Positions 27,340 to 34,859 of a stretch of DNA of 64,000 bases are shown piece by piece; position 1 is the stretch's first letter, and each line of letters begins with the position of its first letter. The notes under the pieces are model-generated. The model had not been told where the DNA came from. It did no database searches and saw only the letters and a program-made list of their open reading frames with translations. A program made the translations under genes and the position numbers. The stretch is from UBA6016 sp964568395 (GTDB lineage Bacteria; Campylobacterota; Campylobacteria; Campylobacterales; UBA6016), in assembly GCA_964568395.1 (NCBI GenBank), contig CAZMPN010000006.1:1-64000 (forward strand), given 5' to 3'.

Positions 27340-27508
27340 CTCTTTCAATAAAAGAACGTACCTCGCTAAATTTCCAAGCAGTAGTTCGAACGGTTACTTT
27401 GAAACGTTTCGGAAACTCTCCTCTTTTTTCATATCTCCAGATAGTAGAAGCGGACAAGCCGGTCATTTCCATTACTTCCGGAAGTCTCAATAATTTTTCT
27501 TCAATCAT
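27329..27508 (-). CDS. AlpA-family helix-turn-helix regulator (excisionase candidate)
   Basis: A 59-residue protein not obvious from long-ORF scans. It starts MIEEKLLRLPEVMEMTGLSA, then STIWRYEKRGEFPKRFKV and AWKFSEVRSFIERAIP. This is the MerR/AlpA winged-helix pattern: a helix-turn-helix (LPEVMEMTGLSASTIWR) followed by a wing (RGEFPKRF). Small AlpA proteins next to P4-type integrases act as transcriptional activators or excision directionality factors. The gene overlaps the end of rep by 4 bp (ATGT region), so it is probably the last gene of the leftward early operon, and it converges on the integrase. Confidence 0.88.
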   Translation of the reverse strand: MIEEKLLRLPEVMEMTGLSASTIWRYEKRGEFPKRFKVTVRTTAWKFSEVRSFIERAIP

Positions 27509-28755
27509 GTCAACACCACCGATATATATTTTTCCGCAGATTTAAATTCTTTTCTTTTCGATATGACGTCAAAATTAGTAAAGGCATTTTTTAGCTCGTC
27601 TTGATTTCTTTGAATTAGCACTAAGTTCCTAGGAGCCTCTATACTAAATTTTTTCGCCACGCGTTCGTTTTGTACGAAAGAGTCGCATACTTTTAGTTTT
27701 CCGTACTGCTCGAGCGTAATACCTTCAAATAGCTGCATATCTGCGTCGACCTTGGCGACAAAATTTTGCAGATCTTCCGGAGTCAGGTCGAGTCTGGCGG
27801 CCAGGCTTATGACCTCTTTTATTTTCTTTTTGAGGGTAGACAGCTTGGCTTCTTTAAATGCCGGATACATATTCAAAGAACCGGATTCGATACCGTTTTG
27901 CCAAACGTATAGAAGAGGCCAAAACGAAAACCGTTTTTCGTCTTTTTTGGCGCGGTAAAATATTTGTCTTATAGTATCCGACTTTACGGAGCCTTTTACC
28001 CTAGAAAGCTCTTCTTGGGTTAGATTTACGAACTCTATTTTTTCAAGCACATGAAACCATAGCTCGGAGAGATTTTTAAAAATAAATAGAGGCTCATCCT
28101 CTAGATCCCCGAGATACTTCTTTAGATATTCCCTTCTAAATTGTATTTCGTGACGATAAACACTTTTTTTGACTACGTTTCTTTCAAACTCGTCATAACC
28201 GTTTAGATACCAAACTTGTTTGACAAAACTATGCTCCGGATGGTTTTGAAGATCTTTTAGTTTGTCGTAGATCCTAAAGAGAAAAGCGCCTTTGCCAAAA
28301 TATACGCCCTTTACGCGGTTAAAGGCCGTAAAAAATCTCATCTCTTCGTATTCGGAGCTATTAAGCCTGGTTTGAAACCTCAATTTATCGTCTTGCTCGT
28401 AAACACACCCCATAACGTCGGTACAAAGATGAATTTCGGATATTATGTTTTTAGTATCACCGGCCACCAAAGACACGAATTCCAATACCTTGTTATACGC
28501 GCCTATGGCCTTATAGAAGAAAAGGAAATGGTTGTAGTACTTGACTCTTATTTGAGGAGTATCGCTATCAAAATCCGCTTCGGAAACCTCTATAAAGACG
28601 TCTTGATTTTCTAGGTGATACGAATATCTGCCTCCGCCCTGAGCGAAAACTTTTGTTTTTCCGATAAAAGGAAAATCGTGAATTACATAACGGCTCTTCT
28701 TATCAAAACCGTCAACTAATTGCGCGTTAGTTTTTAGTTGCGAAAGAAGTTTCAA
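27505..28755 (-). CDS. Rolling-circle replication initiator (Rep_trans/RstA-like)
   Basis: A protein of 416 residues from a TTG at 28755. It resembles replication initiation factors of plasmids and filamentous phages. A hydrophobic strand (ISEIHLCTDVMG, about 105-116) is followed by the family-typical GVYFGKGAFLFRIYDK (about 150-165), with Tyr163 a candidate nicking residue, then a basic strand (YRHEIQFRREYLKKYLG, about 200-216). The TTG has no ribosome site. The frame is open upstream to 28821, where ATA preceded by AGGG would add 22 residues (TLVTSHKISCEASYGSLFKP...). It should nick a plus origin on a circular form of the element. Confidence 0.8.
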   Translation of the reverse strand: MKLLSQLKTNAQLVDGFDKKSRYVIHDFPFIGKTKVFAQGGGRYSYHLENQDVFIEVSEADFDSDTPQIRVKYYNHFLFFYKAIGAYNKVLEFVSLVAGDTKNIISEIHLCTDVMGCVYEQDDKLRFQTRLNSSEYEEMRFFTAFNRVKGVYFGKGAFLFRIYDKLKDLQNHPEHSFVKQVWYLNGYDEFERNVVKKSVYRHEIQFRREYLKKYLGDLEDEPLFIFKNLSELWFHVLEKIEFVNLTQEELSRVKGSVKSDTIRQIFYRAKKDEKRFSFWPLLYVWQNGIESGSLNMYPAFKEAKLSTLKKKIKEVISLAARLDLTPEDLQNFVAKVDADMQLFEGITLEQYGKLKVCDSFVQNERVAKKFSIEAPRNLVLIQRNQDELKNAFTNFDVISKRKEFKSAEKYISVVLT

Positions 28756-28857
28756 AAAAGGCTTGAATAAAGAGCCGTAGGAAGCCTCACAAGAGATTTT
28801 ATGAGAGGTAACAAGGGTTATCTACACCCTGATACACTATTTTTGGATTTTTGCATA

Positions 28858-29061
28858 TCATATTTGAGATCTTTCGTACATAGAGAGTTCAGCCTTCAGT
28901 TTTCTGACGGTGCTTCTTAGCGAAAGGATTTCTTTTTTTGAGAGGCTTAGTACCTCTGGAGCGGAAGGAACGGAATTTAAAGTTTTAGTTTCAAGGATCG
29001 TGGATAGCAAAGTATCCAAGCCGGATTCGACCAAATGGCGTTCGTTTGAGTTAATAATCAT
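28858..29061 (-). CDS. Small element protein of unknown function (67 aa)
   Basis: The ATG at 29061 is preceded by GAGGCGGTG and lies 2 bp after the previous small gene. An upstream alternative start exists but would overlap that gene. The product is 67 residues, charged and helical, with a probable coiled coil at the C-terminal half (LSLSKKEILSLRSTVRKLKA). It is not recognised. It lies between the putative ssDNA-binding protein and rep in the early operon, so a role in replication control is possible but is only inferred from position. Confidence 0.6.
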   Translation of the reverse strand: MIINSNERHLVESGLDTLLSTILETKTLNSVPSAPEVLSLSKKEILSLRSTVRKLKAELSMYERSQI

Positions 29062-29063
29062 TG

Positions 29064-29177
29064 TCACACCGCCTCTTTTTGAAGAAAAACTATGAAGTCG
29101 GAAATGCTTTTGCAGCCCTGTTCTATCGCAAGACAAAGAGAGTTTTTTATGTCGTTTGTTTTGCCAAAAATAGACAT
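29064..29177 (-). CDS. Very small element protein (37 aa)
   Basis: A 37-codon ORF starting MSIFGKTNDIKNSLCLAIEQ and ending FIVFLQKEAV. AAGGAT lies about six bases upstream of its ATG, and its stop lies just before the next gene's ATG. The tight packing and good ribosome site argue that it is translated. The pattern GCKSISDFIVFLQKE suggests a helix-turn-helix-like or dimerisation peptide, but I do not recognise it. Confidence 0.5.
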   Translation of the reverse strand: MSIFGKTNDIKNSLCLAIEQGCKSISDFIVFLQKEAV

Positions 29178-29217
29178 CTTTTTATCCTTATGATTTAGTT
29201 TGTGAAAAGTGGAGAGA

Positions 29218-29264
29218 GATACTGATTTTACGGCTTGCTTAACGAATGTTATAGGGTGCAGGGA
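29218..29264. other. Candidate replication origin motif, copy 1
   Basis: GATACTGATTTTACGG, followed 22-25 bp later by AGGGTGCAGG, is shared with 44334-44368, where the same two blocks occur closer together. This copy lies in a short non-coding stretch of the replication module, about 0.5 kb from rep. The two blocks could be the bind and nick parts of a rolling-circle origin. That function is inferred from the repeat and its position only. Confidence 0.4.
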
Positions 29265-29466
29265 AGCTACAGGTTGTCACGGTTACAGCCCTTGAAAATT
29301 CGGAAGGGGCAACAGGGCAAAAGCCCTGTTTTTGAAAAAAGGAGCCCGTCGGCACGATACAAAGCGCGGCGCAAAACAGCACGGCGATGATTTCACAGGC
29401 TACGCCCGACGCCCATACGAGCTTGAAATCACACCTTATCGGTTTATTCGCCTTACTCCATAACAT
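29239..29466 (-). CDS. Small single-span membrane protein of the element (75 aa)
   Basis: An excellent ribosome site (GGAGAAGAGAACT) precedes the ATG at 29466. The product has a basic N-terminus (MLWSKANKPIRCDFK) and then one hydrophobic segment (VWASGVACEIIAVLFCAALC, about 18-37). The rest is unremarkable, and a perfect hairpin lies in its coding sequence at 29311-29330. It may be shorter or non-coding beyond the membrane segment. Small one-span proteins after the ssDNA-binding gene are common in filamentous phages, but no family match is evident. Confidence 0.5.
   Translation of the reverse strand: MLWSKANKPIRCDFKLVWASGVACEIIAVLFCAALCIVPTGSFFQKQGFCPVAPSEFSRAVTVTTCSFPAPYNIR
29311..29330. 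other. Perfect 8-bp hairpin in the replication module
   Basis: AACAGGGC-AAAA-GCCCTGTT is a perfect inverted repeat with a four-base loop. On the plus strand it is followed by TTTGAAAAAAGG, so it is only weakly terminator-like in that direction. It could be a single-strand origin or packaging hairpin of a rolling-circle genome, or a terminator for rightward transcription. Confidence 0.45.
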
Positions 29467-29494
29467 AGTTCTCTTCTCCGATTAAACGATCTTT

Positions 29495-29950
29495 TTAAGA
29501 CGCGAAATTCATAAAGCCTTCTAGATCCAGGCGCGTGATTTTCGTGATGGCGGGATTTAGTGTAGTCGTAGCGTACTGCTTCGTCTCGGACGTGCTTTTA
29601 TCTTCCCAAGTCTTATTCTCGGCGGTAGACTTTATATAGCCCTCAAGCAAAAACTTATCTCCGATGCTGGAGCTTTCGTACATTTCCGCTTCTACGGATT
29701 CGGTTATGCTGCCGCCGTTAAAGCCGAAGACTAGCTTGTAGCTAACGCGGTCTTCTAGTTCGCCGGTTACTTTATTTTTTTGTTGATATCTAAAAGGTTT
29801 CGGTTTTTCGAGTAGTTTGGCGCCTATTTTTAGCATGTTGGCGTCATACATAGATTGCATTTGTTGAAAAAGAAGGAACGCTTCTTTGGTCGGCTCCGAT
29901 ACGGTTTTTTGAGTTTTAGAAGTTTTTTCGTTGATATTTTCAGTAGACAT
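29495..29950 (-). CDS. Putative single-stranded DNA-binding (OB-like) protein
   Basis: A 151-residue protein with an extended beta-rich centre (about 65-125: DRVSYKLVFGFNGGSITESV, EMYESSSIGDKFLLEGYIKS) that looks like a small OB fold. The N-terminus is polar and helical (QKTVSEPTKEAFLLFQQMQS) and the C-terminus is TLNPAITKITRLDLEGFM. It occupies the place taken by the ssDNA-binding gene V protein in rolling-circle phages, upstream of rep. I infer the function from fold pattern and position; it has no clear similarity to SSB. Its start overlaps the preceding gene's end by 11 bp. Confidence 0.5.
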   Translation of the reverse strand: MSTENINEKTSKTQKTVSEPTKEAFLLFQQMQSMYDANMLKIGAKLLEKPKPFRYQQKNKVTGELEDRVSYKLVFGFNGGSITESVEAEMYESSSIGDKFLLEGYIKSTAENKTWEDKSTSETKQYATTTLNPAITKITRLDLEGFMNFAS

Positions 29951-30122
29951 TGTTTATCCTTCGTATGTTGTGTAAATTCGAATAAATTAATTTTCTACTT
30001 AGCCCGCTTCGTTTGGAGAGCTGGTAGATATTTAATTTCGCTTCTTTATCGCCTTCTCTTATATCGTGCAGGATAGAAAGAGCGGCGATACCTATCTTCT
30101 CTAAAGACTCGTTAGGACGCAT
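29940..30122 (-). CDS. Small helix-turn-helix protein (60 aa)
   Basis: A 60-residue protein with a clear DNA-binding pattern in its second half: AKLNIYQLSKRSGLSRKLIYSNLHNIRR, where QLSKRSGLSRKLIYSNL fits a helix-turn-helix. The first half (SLEKIGIAALSILHDIREGD) is an amphipathic helix. It overlaps the next gene by 11 bp, which suggests coupling. It is probably an early regulator of the element. Confidence 0.6.
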   Translation of the reverse strand: MRPNESLEKIGIAALSILHDIREGDKEAKLNIYQLSKRSGLSRKLIYSNLHNIRRINNVY

Positions 30123-30185
30123 AGCGTCAAAATCCTTCTTTTTATTTCATTGAATCCCCCTTTTTTAAATGGAGTTAGCATTTTT

Positions 30186-30470
30186 TTAGATCCCGAAAAC
30201 CGAGTTGGTTTTTAGAGTTACTTTCAGACGTACGTCCGAATTGAACAAAGGAACGAAGGCCGCCTGGATCCTATACTTCAAACCGTCCAACTCGTCGTCG
30301 TTTATAATGAAACGATTGAAGCTCATATTTAAATTCGGTATAGGCCTATCGGTATCGTAAAACTCAACCGTACCAGAGACGATCTCCAGGAGTTTTTTAT
30401 TTTTCAGTTTGTGATTTATGTTATTTGCAGACTCTTCCATATTAAAAGGCTTTAGCCATTCGCTATTCAT
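30186..30470 (-). CDS. Hypothetical element protein (94 aa)
   Basis: A 94-residue protein with alternating polar and hydrophobic strands (LLEIVSGTVEFYDTDRPIPN, YRIQAAFVPLF, DVRLKVTLKTNSVFGI), suggesting a small beta fold. I do not recognise it. Its ATG overlaps the CII-like gene's stop (ATGA), so the two are translationally coupled and it probably acts in the same early pathway. Confidence 0.6.
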   Translation of the reverse strand: MNSEWLKPFNMEESANNINHKLKNKKLLEIVSGTVEFYDTDRPIPNLNMSFNRFIINDDELDGLKYRIQAAFVPLFNSDVRLKVTLKTNSVFGI

Positions 30471-30958
30471 TTTACGCCATCCTCTACTTTTGGATTTAGA
30501 GCAGATCTCATTTTTTGTAGTTTTGCTGAGGCTTCGTCAAGCATCAAAGTCAGAGCCTTGCGCTCGCCCTCCGAAATAGATCCGTCGGACATGGCCTCTA
30601 TAAGTTGAGAGTTGAAATTGCCGAAGATCTTCGAAAAAGCGGAGGCGGCTTGATTTAGGGTTAGACGGTTTGGCTCCAGAGCGTTCGAGCAAAAAGCCAT
30701 AAAAAAATGAGCTATAGGAGCCGAATAGACGCTCAAATGCCTACACATAAAGACGAGCTCGTCGGCGTAAAGCCTATGTTGAGACTCGGACGGATTTAGT
30801 TTGCGGTAGATGTTTTTCTCTTTATCTTGACCGGAATAGCCTAGCTTGTCGGCAAAGAATTTGTGAGGATTTATAGCCTCGTTATTTGAGAAATTTTCGA
30901 ACGCGGAATCAAGCGCGTTATAGAAATTTATGTCGAAAGGAATGTTGCGAGTAAGCAT
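30467..30958 (-). CDS. CII-like phage regulatory protein
   Basis: A 163-residue protein with the pattern of the phage CII regulator family (Phage_CII): an N-terminal helix (YNALDSAFENF), a helix-turn-helix-like segment (PHKFFADKLGYSGQDKEKNI, YRKLNPSESQHRLYADELVF) with the typical LNP...H-L--DE, and a helical C-terminus rich in Ser/Glu (SDGSISEGERKALTLMLDEA). It is the first gene of the leftward early operon, 155 bp from a consensus promoter and divergent from the CI-like repressor. The role as a lysogeny or copy-control regulator is inferred from family pattern and position. Confidence 0.65.
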   Translation of the reverse strand: MLTRNIPFDINFYNALDSAFENFSNNEAINPHKFFADKLGYSGQDKEKNIYRKLNPSESQHRLYADELVFMCRHLSVYSAPIAHFFMAFCSNALEPNRLTLNQAASAFSKIFGNFNSQLIEAMSDGSISEGERKALTLMLDEASAKLQKMRSALNPKVEDGVK

Positions 30959-31088
30959 GGTTAAAACTCCGAATGGTTTTCACTAAAGGAAAGCGCAAAA
31001 AACGGCTATTATTTACCCATTGACTTTTAAGCCCTATTTGTGGACTAATAAAAGATTTTCTAATGGGAATAAAACGAAAAAAGAACGG

Positions 31089-31116
31089 TTGACGAATAAA
31101 AAACAAAAGTTATGGT
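31089..31116 (+). promoter_or_regulatory. Possible rightward promoter for the repressor operon
   Basis: TTGACG, a 16-bp spacer and TATGGT point to the CI-like gene. The start site would fall at about 31122, inside the leftward promoter. An alternative, TTGTCA with a 17-bp spacer and TATTTC, lies at 31143-31171. Either would allow the operator palindromes to regulate repressor synthesis. Confidence 0.45.
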
Positions 31117-31120
31117 GTGG

Positions 31121-31149
31121 ATTATAGAAAGATTTCTTTCTATTGTCAA
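31121..31149 (-). promoter_or_regulatory. Consensus leftward early promoter
   Basis: On the minus strand TTGACA (31149-31144), exactly 17 bp, then TATAAT (31126-31121): a perfect sigma-70 promoter. Transcription would start near 31114, leaving a ~155-nt leader before the CII-like gene. The operator palindrome at 31125-31142 lies inside the spacer and touches the -10, so repressor binding would block it. Confidence 0.85.
31125..31142. promoter_or_regulatory. Operator palindrome for the CI-like repressor
   Basis: TAGAAAGATTTCTTTCTA has perfect 8-bp arms around a two-base centre and lies in the spacer of the early promoter. A weaker related site with AGAAA/TTTCT arms lies at 31157-31172, between this one and the repressor start. 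That two-site layout fits a repressor that also controls its own gene. Confidence 0.75.
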
Positions 31150-31183
31150 GAGTAATAGAAAAAAATATTTCTGGAGTTAGTAT

Positions 31184-31510
31184 ATGAGCATGGGAGAAAG
31201 GCTAAAAAAAGCCCGAAAACACATAGGTTTAACGCAAGATAAACTTGGCGAAAAATATGGAATAAAACAGCATTCAATAAAGGCTATGGAGATAGGTCAA
31301 CAAAAAATAAGTACAGATTTCGCAGAAGACATGGAAAAAGATTTTTCTATTAACGGATGGTGGCTGCTGACCGGCAAAGGTGAGATGATGAAGCAAAATT
31401 GCGAAATATTAACAGAGGATGAGAGACAACTTCTCGAAAGTTATAGAAAACTATCAGACGAACGCAAGAAATGGTATTACTTTAAAATAGTAGCGGAGAG
31501 CCTGGAGTGA
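31184..31510 (+). CDS. CI-like XRE-family repressor
   Basis: A 108-residue protein with an N-terminal helix-turn-helix (about 5-60: MGERLKKARKHIGLTQDKLG, KYGIKQHSIKAMEIGQQKIS). A short tail follows that resembles the GWWLLTGKGEM segment of many phage repressors. No LexA-like peptidase is fused, so induction would need another signal. The ATG has GGAG seven bases upstream. It faces the CII-like gene across the switch region, and its end overlaps the following membrane-protein gene (GTGA), so repressor and membrane protein should be made together in the lysogen. Confidence 0.88.
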   Translation: MSMGERLKKARKHIGLTQDKLGEKYGIKQHSIKAMEIGQQKISTDFAEDMEKDFSINGWWLLTGKGEMMKQNCEILTEDERQLLESYRKLSDERKKWYYFKIVAESLE

Positions 31511-33591
31511 ATGCCGATTTAGCAAACGACATTGAAAATCTATATAGCAAACTACTAGAAGTTGAAAATGCCGGTAATAAACATGGCATAGAAAACTTAA
31601 AAACCATAATCTCACTACTAGAGGACAAAACAAGAAAAAAACTAACCAATAACATTGCCTCCATAAGAACTTCAGTTGAAAATAATCTAAAAGAAATAAA
31701 TGAATACATAGAAAGAGACAGAACTACTCAATCAAGACTCTACAATGCAACAGGAAACATACTGGGAAAAATAACAGAGTTGCCAAACATTTTTAAAAAT
31801 GGACTTGGACGTCAAGAATTTTGGAAGCTATTTGATGAATATTGCGAAGGAAGCGGTGATTATCTCGACTGCAAAGATTTTATATTTCCGGAAACGCCTG
31901 AAGAAATAAAAATAAGACTACCCTCAAAAGCAGACTTTACTAATGCAGTTTTTAAATGTGATGTTATATTTATCGCAAAAAATGGTGCTGAGCCTTCAGA
32001 ATTAAACATTGAAAATTGCAAATTTAAAAATTTAATATTTTCTAACTGCAAAATCAAAAAAATCAATACAAGCAATAGCAACGTCAATGAATATCTAAAA
32101 CTTATAGCAACGCACTTTACAAATTCCATCGAAATAAAACGAATGAACGTTGGCACATCAATCATGATTGATAAGTGCACCACGGAAAACACATCCAATT
32201 CAATAGAAATTAATGATGTAAAAACACCAATTATTAATATTCTAATAATGAATAATGAAACAATACAGTACTTTCAAAATATAAATATTGCTTCATCGGA
32301 AATAAAAAAAGGGGTAATAATAAATTGCGCTAATGCATCATACGTGAGAATAGGCATAATGGATACTAATTATGATCTAAAAGAAAAACATGAAATAACA
32401 ATACTTGACGGCCTAAAATTAAACATACACATTAGCAGCATGACGGAAACGGACATATTCATAGATACTGAAATGATTGAAACATTATTTATATCATATT
32501 CAAAATTGCATGGCGATATATCTGTAAAAAAGGCAATAAAAGATTTATATTTATCAAATTGCAGCACTACAAACAATTTAATAATTAACTCTGGAACAAT
32601 AGAAAAATTGGGGTTAACCAAAACAATAATTGAAAAAAGAATGGAAGTAAATAGTATACAAAATGACAAAAGTAAGAACAATATATCTATACGAGATTGC
32701 ACAATAAACAAAGACGGCTCCTTGACAATATATAATAAAAATATTAATAAATACAGCTTACCAGAAATAGATAAATTAGAGAACAAAGGATTATTTTCAC
32801 TAATAAACATGGTGATACTTCACGGCATAAATATTAAAAAAAGCACATTAGGAAACACAGAGTTTCACAATATAGATATGAAAAATGCAAACATCAAAAT
32901 TGAAAATTCATCGTTAGCGGATACAAAATTTTATTCCGTTCAATGGCCAAACATAAAAAATATAAATGCAGAGCAAGACACTTTTAGACAACTAAAGTAC
33001 GTTCACGAAAAAATGGGCGACAACATCACAGCAGCCAAATTCTATGCCGGAGAACTTGAAGAATATAAAAAGAAGAAAGTCGGCGATGAGGAAATATCAT
33101 TAAAAGATAAAACTCTATTGCACATTTCAGGTTTATTGTCGGAGCATGGACAAAACTGGGTAAGACCATTGCTGCTAATGAGCATTCTCATGATAGCAAT
33201 GATGCAAATATTCACACTAATACTCAATAAGCTTTATGTCCCGCTATCAACAAATAACAACTTAATTGTTCTATATATGATATTCTTTGCCATTGCGGTA
33301 ATAGCGCCACATACAAGATATAAAAATAAAATTAAAACAGACCATTATCTATCAATGCTGCTTGCGATATCAATAGCTTACCTATATTTGATGGACGGCG
33401 CAATATTCAACAACTCAATAAACTATGTCAATCCGCTTATAGGCACGTTCAAAGACATAAACACTACAAATAGCCGCGGGATCGACGAAGATAGAAAATT
33501 ACTATTCGTGCTATGGATAGGCTATAAAGCCTTCTTCATAATGCTGGGATATCACCTGGTCGTATCACTAAAAAGAATCACGAAGTTTTAG
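31507..33591 (+). CDS. Large membrane protein with degenerate pentapeptide-like beta-helix region
   Basis: A 694-residue protein starting at a GTG that overlaps the repressor stop. The N-terminal ~100 residues look like a coiled coil. About 120-500 is a long run of irregular repeats rich in Asn, Ile and Lys (NCKFKNLIFSNCKIKKINTS, LYLSNCSTTNNL) that resembles a degenerate pentapeptide or right-handed beta-helix. Then comes FRQLKYVHEKMGDNITAAKF, a segment common in pentapeptide proteins with membrane anchors. The C-terminus has about four membrane segments (about 555-690), ending in GYKAFFIMLGYHLVVSLKRI. Expression with the repressor suggests a lysogenic-conversion gene such as superinfection exclusion. 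The sequence is very A+T-rich. Confidence 0.6.
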   Translation: MNADLANDIENLYSKLLEVENAGNKHGIENLKTIISLLEDKTRKKLTNNIASIRTSVENNLKEINEYIERDRTTQSRLYNATGNILGKITELPNIFKNGLGRQEFWKLFDEYCEGSGDYLDCKDFIFPETPEEIKIRLPSKADFTNAVFKCDVIFIAKNGAEPSELNIENCKFKNLIFSNCKIKKINTSNSNVNEYLKLIATHFTNSIEIKRMNVGTSIMIDKCTTENTSNSIEINDVKTPIINILIMNNETIQYFQNINIASSEIKKGVIINCANASYVRIGIMDTNYDLKEKHEITILDGLKLNIHISSMTETDIFIDTEMIETLFISYSKLHGDISVKKAIKDLYLSNCSTTNNLIINSGTIEKLGLTKTIIEKRMEVNSIQNDKSKNNISIRDCTINKDGSLTIYNKNINKYSLPEIDKLENKGLFSLINMVILHGINIKKSTLGNTEFHNIDMKNANIKIENSSLADTKFYSVQWPNIKNINAEQDTFRQLKYVHEKMGDNITAAKFYAGELEEYKKKKVGDEEISLKDKTLLHISGLLSEHGQNWVRPLLLMSILMIAMMQIFTLILNKLYVPLSTNNNLIVLYMIFFAIAVIAPHTRYKNKIKTDHYLSMLLAISIAYLYLMDGAIFNNSINYVNPLIGTFKDINTTNSRGIDEDRKLLFVLWIGYKAFFIMLGYHLVVSLKRITKF

Positions 33592-33698
33592 GAAAAAATA
33601 TGGAATGAGACGGAAAAATTTTTATATATTCCTGGACAAATAGAATTCTTTTTGCTATGATTTTCGAAAATTTTTACTATAAATAAGGTTTTGAAAAT

Positions 33699-34859
33699 AT
33701 GCAATACATAGATATTTTTTCAGGCTGTGGTGGATTGGCCTACGGTCTTCATTCCGCCGGTTGGAATTCTTTATTTGCTATTGAAAAAAGTAACGATGCT
33801 TTTAGTACATTGAAACATAATATTTTCGCCAAAAAAGATAATAATAGCTGGCCAGAATGGCTGGATGTTGCCCCCCATGATATAAATGAGCTTCTGAAAA
33901 ATAATAGGACAGAGCTTAAAAAGCTTGCCGGAAAAATTGCACTTGTTGCCGGTGGCCCACCTTGTCAAGGCTTTTCTACTGCCGGAAAAAGGCAGGCCGA
34001 TGATGTCAGAAATCAACTGGTTTCTTCTTATATAGATTTTGTTTCTATGGTTAAACCTGAACTTATTTTTTTTGAAAATGTTAAAGGTTTTACTCTCAAG
34101 TTCGATAAAAATGGAAATCGTGTTTCTTACTTGGATATAGCAGTCAGCTCTCTAAATAAAATCGGCTATAACGTTCATGGCCAACTTATCGATTTTTCTG
34201 AGTTTGGTGTTCCTCAAAAAAGAAAGCGATTTATCATGGTGGGCACAAAAAATACCAATATAAACCCTGATTCTTTTTTCAAGAAGCTATATGAAAACCG
34301 TGAAGCATTTTTAAAATCTAAAGGCATTTCTCAAAATATTTCTATATTTGATGCCATCTCTGATTTACATAAAGAAAATGGAACCATTACTTGCCCTGAT
34401 AGTAGCAATTTTTCATCTGGCGTCTATTCCAAAACAATGAATGATTTTCAGCGTCTCATGAGAGGCAAGAAGTATAAAGCTGGACAAGTGGCAGATAGTC
34501 ATCGCTTTCCAAAACATTCATCAGAAGTTATGAGACGCTTCTCTTCTATGATCTGTGGCGTATCCGACAATATGGGCACGAAAAAGAGAAATCAATATGT
34601 TTTGTGCGCAAATACGCCTTCTCCAACTTTGACAACGCTACCCGATGATTACATACATTATTCTGAGCCAAGAATTCTCACCCCCAGAGAATACGCTAGA
34701 ATACAAACATTCCCAGACTCTTTTGAATTTAAGGGTAAATACACAACTGGCGGCTGGAGAAGAAAATTAGAGACACCACGCTATACCCAGATAGGAAATG
34801 CCATACCGCCTTTGTTTGCCGAGCAAGCCGGTATTGCTTTGGCCCAACTTCTTAAATAA
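33699..34859 (+). CDS. DNA (cytosine-5) methyltransferase
   Basis: A 386-residue C5-cytosine methyltransferase. Motif I is YIDIFSGCGGLAYGL (about 3-17). Motif IV has the catalytic Cys in GGPPCQGFSTAGKRQADD (about 88-105). Motif VI is FFENVKGF, motif VIII QKRKRFIMVGT (about 178-188), and motif X QIGNAIPPLFAEQAGIAL near the C-terminus. The target-recognition region (about 255-330) is short, and its specificity cannot be read. It ends one base before the convergent helicase-nuclease gene. No classical restriction endonuclease is adjacent, so it is either an orphan or modification partner of the helicase-nuclease, or protects the element's own DNA. Confidence 0.95.
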   Translation: MQYIDIFSGCGGLAYGLHSAGWNSLFAIEKSNDAFSTLKHNIFAKKDNNSWPEWLDVAPHDINELLKNNRTELKKLAGKIALVAGGPPCQGFSTAGKRQADDVRNQLVSSYIDFVSMVKPELIFFENVKGFTLKFDKNGNRVSYLDIAVSSLNKIGYNVHGQLIDFSEFGVPQKRKRFIMVGTKNTNINPDSFFKKLYENREAFLKSKGISQNISIFDAISDLHKENGTITCPDSSNFSSGVYSKTMNDFQRLMRGKKYKAGQVADSHRFPKHSSEVMRRFSSMICGVSDNMGTKKRNQYVLCANTPSPTLTTLPDDYIHYSEPRILTPREYARIQTFPDSFEFKGKYTTGGWRRKLETPRYTQIGNAIPPLFAEQAGIALAQLLK

